Shown here: piece after piece, positions 58,601 through 64,000 of the stretch
How the letters are laid out: each line of letters opens with the position of its first letter
Numbering within the stretch: position 1 is the stretch's first letter
Origin: Elysia crispata
Lineage: Eukaryota; Mollusca; Gastropoda; Plakobranchidae
Length of the DNA stretch: 64,000 bases
Assembly (NCBI GenBank): GCA_033675545.1
Contig: JAWDGP010002467.1
Span: 47,501-111,500 of the forward strand
Direction: 5' to 3'
The notes under the pieces: generated by a model
What the model was told of the DNA's origin: nothing
The model's database searches: none
The model's input: only the letters and a program-made list of their open reading frames with translations
Program-made: the position numbers and the translations under genes

Positions 58601-61600
58601 AGGAACAGTTTATCTGTTTTACAGAGACAGTTATGCCTCTTAGACTGCTACTAACTGTCAAAAATCAGTGCTGCTGCTTCTTGAAGCCTTCTTGCTGGCC
58701 TGTGATATTTCAAGTGCATCATGCAAAAGTTGGATAGATGATGATAATTTTCTAAAATGAAAATTACCTGATTTTTTTTTCCTCAAAACAAGCAGACCTG
58801 TACATAACAGATGTTAAAAATATTCAAATCCTTCCTTTTACTTTTTAAAAAATTGATCCACAAATAAGGATTTATGACCAATTTGGGGTTTTTTTTTTTT
58901 TTTTGTATCTTTTTCATAAAATCTTTCCCAGTGATTCAATTTTCTAGCTTTTGTAAGCAATTTTCATGCAGTGTTGAGTTACCTCATTTTCAAAGTTTGG
59001 CTTTCTAAAGAATAACGCATGCAGTAAATACTTTACAGATAACTGTTTTTCTGAGTTGGTTTTTCACAGGCCAGTGTTCAGGGGTAAGTTTATTGTTTAA
59101 ATGTAGTGCCATTGAAAGACATCAAAATATATAACAGTACATTAGGCAAATATGAAAGCCACATAGAGAGAAGTTTAGGTTGCCACTCTTAAAAACTTCT
59201 AAGATAAAATTGTCATGTTGTAGCAGCTCATTAAAAATGTATTGAAAAATTATTTGAATCTTAAAAGGTAAAATCAATCTTATCTCACAACAAAAATTTT
59301 TATTTCAGAGAGCTGTAAAAGTAAAGGTAACTTTTTAACATCTAAAAACATGAACCAGTTTATTTTGGAACTTATTTCTATTACAAAAAAAAATCCTTCA
59401 ATTAAAATTTGAGTAGCTTTATGTTCTGATATCAAATTTAAACAATTCTGAGTCTTTACTTACTTGTCCCCAGTCCAGACAATGAAGCGTATAAAACAGC
59501 CAAATCGTCTCTGGAACAGGCGCTCTCTAAAAATAAACATGCACAAATATATAAAAATTCCAACAATATGTTAAAAACTGAAATTGCAGTAACTTTTTTT
59601 CTTCCTAAAATTTCACCTTAGAAGTTGATCACTTTTTGTATTAAAAGAACATTTGTAGAACATTTTGATTTTCTATATACGGATACCAAATGAGATCTGC
59701 TGGGACCTTTTGGTGCAATTTTGAACAGCTCCAATCAGGGGCTGGCCTAGGCTGTATGCAACAATAGACCTGAGATAAACATTGGTGGCTGGAGGCTTTC
59801 ATGACCTACCTACAATTCCAGTTCAGATTTTCAAAAAAAAAAAAAATTCCTTTTAATCTTAAGGAAATAAGATGATTCAAATTGAATAGCTTATCCTTTA
59901 ATTAATCCCAATATAGTTGCTTGTTTGCTTTATTGCTTATTCAATATTTCCCAATATTATGGTTTCTAATTCACATAACCAGTAAAGCAACAGTAAAATC
60001 AAGGTGTTTCTATGTTTGACATAAAAGCCTCATATTCTGCACCGCAGCGTTGTGATTTGCATTTCCTGGGGCTGACATTGGTTTAGAAATGTGATGTCTT
60101 TGTACTGGATTATAAGCCCAAAACTAAATGTTTGCTTAACACCATCTACATCAATAAAATATGTTTATGATCAGACCAATTTCAAAATGACAGCTGATTT
60201 TGATAGAACCTCTTATTTCTATAAATCTACCTCATGGGATAAAGTTATCTTCCAAATTTTGTATTTACAGAAAGTAATGAGTCTTTATTCTTGTTCTCCA
60301 AAAGAGCTCCCATTTGCCTGAGTTGAGGCTCTGTGGTGGTTTTATTTGACATAAGATACATATGATCCAAGGGTTAATGATGTATTAGGCATTAAATAAA
60401 CAGAGAGTATAGCCCAAAAAATCTTGTAGCAAAATGGCTGAATTTTTTTTTTTTTGAATCACGAGAAAAGAATTTAGACTTACGAATCTAAAACCAGGAC
60501 AGGAGCAAGGACTTCCAGAAATGTCTCTTTTATGCTGACAAATGGTAGCAAACCTGTCCAGAACAGCAACACAAGGTGCAGCACTCGCAGACCTGAGAAT
60601 AGCAGTGGCACCCTTGGATTCTGAAAAAAAAGTGAAGCGGGATAATAATAATTATCAATATAGATTTAGTTAATAAAAGAGCCTGTATAGTTCATTTAAT
60701 CTCAAAGGTCTAGGAAAGCAAGTGGAGAAAGAGAGAACAGAGGACTCAGAATGGAAAATAAGAAAGAAAGAGAGGAGAGAGTGACAGAGAGAGAAACAGA
60801 GAGAGATGTACACAAGTACACACAACGCAATGTAGATCTATAATCATTTTGAGCTAGACCTAGTAATCAAAAATCATGAATGAAAATGAGAATTTCCCAA
60901 ACTATTCTGAGTGGCCAAATATTTATTGTGTACATTTTGGTCTAGATCCAAAACAATCGACATTTATACCTTTGTTCTTTCTTGAACATTTGAATGGAAA
61001 AAAATCTTAGATAAGCCCAAAAACTTCTGTGTTTACTGCTCAATTTAAGTAAATAGTCAAGGATTCTTTTTCTCAGTGCCAACGGAGCACTAGTGATGCC
61101 TTGGCTATTGACTTCTACAGAGATATACAAATATATAACAATAATAACTCTTGGTACCCTAAATGACTTTCCTATTCTATACATCCTCATCATTATGGCA
61201 CTAAAGATAAATAAAAATAGGAATCATACTTTTTGCTAAAGATATGAAAGATATCAACCATCTCCTTATGGATTTAAATAAAAAAAAATTGATATAAAAA
61301 AAATGAAACCTAAAAAGACCAAGCTTTTGCAAAAAAAAAAAAAAAAAAAAAAAGAAGGCCATTCATAATTTTTCAAAACAAATTCACCTTTGAGGGGCTT
61401 TGCACTGGCAATAACGTCATGCATACAATATTATGGGTGCAGAGACAGCGTTTCTTCAATGGCAGTAGAGTATAAAGACTATCTAGATATTTTCATGAAT
61501 CTTAATCTTCTACATTCATGACCTTCTTTTTCTTTTTAGTGTAGGTTATATAAGATAAATGACTACTCAATTTCAGCACAAAGAAAAAAATTATAAAAAA

Positions 61601-62131
61601 AAAATTAGCTCACATTGATATCTGGACATAAAAAAAAATTAACATGTAGACAGCTTTTTAACAAATAATAGCATTTGATATATATTCATTGCAAAATTGA
61701 TGCAATCACTTTTGCTTTCCTACTTACAACTTTATAAAGTTTTTGGCAAACTCTGTCTTTCACATTTCCCCAAACAGTAATATCTTCTCGGTCATACTTT
61801 CGTATTAAAGCATTCACCTGGTAAAGAACACAAAAAAAATAAGATGAAATCAATATTGATTTATAAGTCATATGTAGATTCTTAACTGTAGAAACATAGT
61901 ATGGGCTTTTCTTTTTTAAATATAGTATTAATCTTTAAATCTAAAGATGAAAGAAAATTCAGCAAAAAGTGGTTGCTGTGACCATTTTAAGAACCAAGAG
62001 GCAATTAAATACCTTCTCAATGAGCATATCATCATCATCTTTGATATCTACATTCATAGGTATACAAGGAAAGGCCTCAAAAACTTCTTCAAGGAGGGGC
62101 ATCCTACGATCTGCACCAGTGCCCTTCATTG
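47945..62131 (-). CDS. GDPD1: glycerophosphodiester phosphodiesterase domain protein 1-like (lysophospholipase D), 3' part
   Basis: Seen exons, in transcript order, are 62013-62131, 61728-61817, 60484-60620, 59464-59526 and 57422-57473, then alternative exons 52374-52616 or 48687-48881. All junctions are GT-AG and in phase. Residues match the C-terminal two thirds of vertebrate GDPD1/GDPD3: MPLLEEVFEAFPCIPMNVDI, then YDREDITVWGN, VPLLFSGLRVL, LLFWTGLLPFVSIKETFLEV, RPALIRHLERRGIQ and TFLWVLN...GVMTDR. The family is a TIM-barrel, metal-dependent phosphodiesterase that hydrolyses lysophospholipids to lysophosphatidic acid and N-acyl-ethanolamine precursors in internal membranes. MNVDIK carries the acidic metal-binding residue of the second conserved block. 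The HRGG motif and any N-terminal membrane anchor lie upstream, beyond 64000, so the gene is partial here. A hydrophobic segment in the 60484-60620 exon (HLVLLFWTGLLPFV) matches the membrane-associated loop in vertebrates. Confidence 0.88.
48687..48881 (-). CDS. GDPD1: GDPD1 alternative C-terminal exon B (distal)
   Basis: After a TTCACGCAG acceptor it codes TFLWVLNREYQFEAAFQAGA, then TGVMTDRVWLLREYL. A different tail ends CMKKEK and stop; 64 residues in total. It is homologous to exon A (23 of the first 35 residues identical), in the same phase and about 3.7 kb downstream. The two exons encode the same fold element and must be alternatives rather than consecutive. A GTGTAT after base 48709 is a possible internal donor in phase 2. 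Confidence 0.85.
   Translation of the reverse strand, partial: TFLWVLNREYQFEAAFQAGATGVMTDRVWLLREYLQRTGRCLEQNNAAPLLNTAQHLKCMKKEK
49526..49621. repeat. compound (CA)n(CT)n microsatellite
   Basis: About 25 bases of AC repeat pass directly into about 70 bases of TC repeat, in the intron between GDPD1 exons A and B. Confidence 0.95.
49927..50419. mobile_element. hAT-like MITE with internal G/C hairpin
   Basis: The left end AGGGCCGAGAAT and the reverse complement of the right end, AGGGCTGAGAAT, are inverted repeats. The flanks CTCTTTCC (49919-49926) and GTCTTTCC (50420-50427) agree at seven of eight bases, the duplication length typical of hAT elements. Inside lies GTCCGGGGGCATGCCCCC, a self-complementary G/C block that stands out in AT-rich surroundings, and a second GC-rich patch with GGCGGA repeats. 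There is no ORF. At about 493 bp it is a non-autonomous element sitting between GDPD1 exons A and B. Confidence 0.7.
52374..52616 (-). CDS. GDPD1: GDPD1 alternative C-terminal exon A (proximal)
   Basis: After an ATCTCGCAG acceptor it codes TFLWVLNTDFDFERAFKTGA, then SGVMTDRPHLLRAWL. A Ser/Thr/Pro/Glu-rich tail follows, ending ALIR and stop; 80 residues in total. The first 35 residues are the last barrel strand and helix of the GDPD fold. An internal GTATGT (donor after base 52463, phase 1) could instead splice to a common last exon near 48012. Confidence 0.88.
   Translation of the reverse strand, partial: TFLWVLNTDFDFERAFKTGASGVMTDRPHLLRAWLDQVKPGSASSREDMPTGMSSPDSATTAATSPEPLEAGEDSSALIR
52617..57421. 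other. GDPD1: GDPD1 intron before exon A
   Basis: AT-rich with long A and T homopolymers. No further exon with a GDPD-like strand was found in either direction. No transposon termini were recognised. Confidence 0.5.
57422..57473 (-). CDS. GDPD1: GDPD1 exon
   Basis: A 52-nt exon coding LLIRPALIRHLERRGIQ (vertebrate LLMRKALFDHLTARGIQ). The donor is GTATGT and it ends in phase 0, as both alternative downstream exons require. Confidence 0.92.
59464..59526 (-). CDS. GDPD1: GDPD1 exon
   Basis: Codes ERLFQRRFGCFIRFIVWTGD plus part of Lys. It is less conserved than its neighbours, but the phase and splice sites (TTTTTAG and GTAAGT) are consistent. Confidence 0.85.
60484..60620 (-). CDS. GDPD1: GDPD1 exon with hydrophobic segment
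   Basis: Codes NPRVPLLFSGLRVLHLVLL then FWTGLLPFVSIKETFLEVL. It has a strong T-tract acceptor and donor GTAAGT. Confidence 0.92.
61728..61817 (-). CDS. GDPD1: GDPD1 exon
   Basis: Codes VNALIRKYDREDITVWGN then VKDRVCQKLYKV, with donor GTAAGT. It is the counterpart of YNREHLTVWGN in vertebrates. Confidence 0.92.
62013..62131 (-). CDS. GDPD1: GDPD1 exon (metal-binding block)
   Basis: Codes ADRRMPLLEEVFEAFPCIPM then NVDIKDDDDMLIEK. It enters in phase 1 from an upstream exon outside the window. The DDDD insertion replaces the vertebrate VNNN. Confidence 0.9.
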
Positions 62132-64000
62132 CTGCAACAAAAAGAAAAGTATGGATGATGGAGACTAACTGTAAGAATGGTATTCATTAACTCTTTAACT
62201 ACTTTAAGCCGATTTATCAGCTTAAAAAAACCTATATAAATGCACTTTTTGCCGATATATCAGCTCACTCATAAGAAAATAAATTCAGTCCAAACCCAGA
62301 CCTACAAAAAAACCAATATAATTACAAAATTTTTTGGTCTGCAGTGATCCAATAATCAGATACTGTTATTTTTTTTTCTTAACAATTGTAGCATCCCTCT
62401 ACTGTTTTCCATCTTTACTTTTTAATCTATCTAAGCCATAACAATATATTACTTATGGGTTTTTCCTCTTTGCCTATGACTAAAAGAAAAGTGTCTGCAC
62501 CATCTAGTAATGGCTTATCTACAAAATGGCTGCTGATATCTTAATTTGATGATTTCTTAATTGTGGAAATATGGCAAAGTTTTAATTTCAGTGAGAGCAG
62601 CTCAAATAGGAAATAATGACACAGGCTGATGATTGTTTGTCAAGCCTTATTTCATATTGCAGACGAATAATAACATCTACAGAAAGCTAAGCCTTCAGCT
62701 AGCCTCAATTTGCCAGCATGCTGTCCCGAGTAGGCAATTTTGCAACCATGAGTGATGCACTGCCTATTGTGGCATGGAGGAGACAATCAAAAAGAAAAAA
62801 AAACCAATTCCATTCATACTATTAGCTCTTTCTTCTTGTTCAGGCGTCTCTTTCCTCTGATTTTACTTCCCTATTTATACTGGCTAATCAGGAGGATCCA
62901 CTGAACGATTGACATGTATTTTTAAACCAACCCCCATCCTATGTTGTTAGCTCACCTACTGCACTAAATAGTAATTAGCTATGCTTCATGAAACGTGCTG
63001 CTGTTAAATCAAGATGTAAAAAGTAAAAGTACCATTTTTGACTAATATCAAAATCTGTCACATGTACACTAGTGCTGAGGCTATCGGCACGGATCAGTAC
63101 CCTACCCGTGGCATGCAGCACCACTGGCGGCACATTGAGCAGATGCACGGATCGCACTACTGTGGCGTGTCGTGCAGTGGGATCCGTGCTAGCTTCTCAA
63201 CGGCACATGGTACTGTCAACTTCATATTCGCTCTATGCGTAACAATAACATCATGAGCTGCGTGCAGAAAAGTAGGCGACAATTTTTTGTTTGTTTCCAC
63301 CAGACATCAGTCAGCATGAATCTCTGGCGCACGAGGGTCAGCCCTGTGCAAGGGAAATTTATGGGAGGGGAAAGGTGGAGAGGGAGAGGAAGGAGTAGGA
63401 TGCAGGAAGTAAATGATAACAAAAAAAAACATCAACAGGTGAAAATACATAGTGCTCACTGAATTAGACCGCAATCAATGTGAGGTTTGTTTGATGCACA
63501 CTACACCGATCTGTTCATTCTTCTCTGCTCTGGTGGATTAGAATCATCCTCTCTTTTTGCTTTGTATTTACTTATTACATTGCTGTTCCTAAGGCTCATC
63601 GCACCTCAAAATAACGAGTTGATACTATTTCACTGAAATTGCTTTCTGTTAATGAAATAATCATTTTTGTTTATTGAGCAAAACCTAGTTGCTGCTGCTC
63701 TTTAACTGCTCTTTGAATTTTTATACTTAATACATTTCAGTTGCAACAGCATGTTCAGGTTATAATTTTTTATTATTGTAATTGAAAAAATAACAGATTC
63801 ATGTCATAATTATGTAGTATTCATAAATGCATATCCTATTGTTTCGCATCAGCTCTGCTTACATGCCTCTGTTTTAATTCCTGAAATTATAGAGTTTTTA
63901 CTTAAGTCATTTTATTTTTAAATTGGGTTTTAATTCTTGTGCTAAAAAGTTCTTTTGTTACTGCTTTTATCTCAGCCCAAACCCGCACATTAAGCCACAG
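62132..64000. other. GDPD1: GDPD1 intron running off the window
   Basis: Minus-strand translation was scanned for the HRGG and HD-type motifs of the missing 5' exons, and none was found. The GC-rich patch at 63087-63189 is described separately. Confidence 0.5.
63087..63189. repeat. GC-rich patch with repeated GCACGGATC and a hairpin
   Basis: GCACGGATC occurs at 63087-63095 and 63145-63153, and its reverse complement GATCCGTGC at 63181-63189. The last two copies form arms of about 16 bases with two mismatches around a short loop. The patch differs sharply in composition from its AT-rich surroundings, suggesting a structured repeat or foreign element. Confidence 0.5.

Noticed and set aside
62975-63157. 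Possible upstream GDPD1 exon containing PPVVLHATGRV
   Set aside because: The similarity to the VVSHDENL region of GDPD1 is limited to VV-H. It has no suitable splice sites and lacks the D/E residues expected in that block.
1-64000. CRISPR array, bacterial operon or rRNA locus
   Set aside because: The tandem repeats present are micro- and minisatellites without unique spacers, and the genes are spliced animal genes.

Overview
The window is nuclear DNA of an animal. It is AT-rich and intron-rich, and it is littered with (TA)n, (GA)n and (CT)n tracts and short DNA-transposon relics. The mix of genes and repeats fits a lophotrochozoan, most likely a gastropod mollusc. That assignment is an inference, because no diagnostic sequence such as rRNA is present.

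Three host genes are supported. (1) An ankyrin-repeat/SOCS-box protein is encoded on the minus strand by one long coding exon (9549-11484), with a probable upstream exon at 11747-11845. (2) PRPF19 (Prp19, the U-box E3 ligase and scaffold of the spliceosomal NineTeen Complex) is complete on the plus strand from 17013 to 36746. Its 15 coding exons give a 512-residue product, starting with a 19-nt first exon whose ATG overlaps a YY1-like motif. (3) The 3' part of a GDPD1-type glycerophosphodiester phosphodiesterase (lysophospholipase D) lies on the minus strand from 62131 down to about 47945. Its 5' exons, including the HRG catalytic motif, lie beyond the right edge. PRPF19 and GDPD1 are convergent, about 11 kb apart at their coding ends.

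Layout: 1-9000 holds repeats, a decayed transposase-like ORF (about 1570-2826) and a complete but internally deleted Tigger/pogo element (5036-6511). 9.5-11.9 kb is the SOCS-box gene. 13.5-13.9 kb is a long purine tract. 14.5-16.0 kb is a 3'-truncated piggyBac element with its TTAA end intact. 16.5-16.7 kb is a solo Tigger-like end. 17-37 kb is PRPF19, whose introns carry a second Tigger copy, a piggyBac-like fragment, a LINE 3' end, a foldback repeat, a THAP-domain fragment and a palindromic MITE. 37-47.9 kb contains no recognisable gene. 48-62 kb is GDPD1, with a hAT-like MITE in one intron.

The most interesting points concern splicing of the host genes. GDPD1 has two tandem, diverged versions of the exon encoding its C-terminal barrel strand (TFLWVLN...GVMTDR), both with good acceptors, which implies alternative C-termini. 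PRPF19 has a frame-preserving 54-nt candidate cassette exon exactly between the linker exon and the first WD40 exon. The two Tigger copies share termini and a remnant CENP-B-type DNA-binding segment, so they form a non-autonomous family. No CRISPR array, rRNA or convincing functional tRNA gene was seen.
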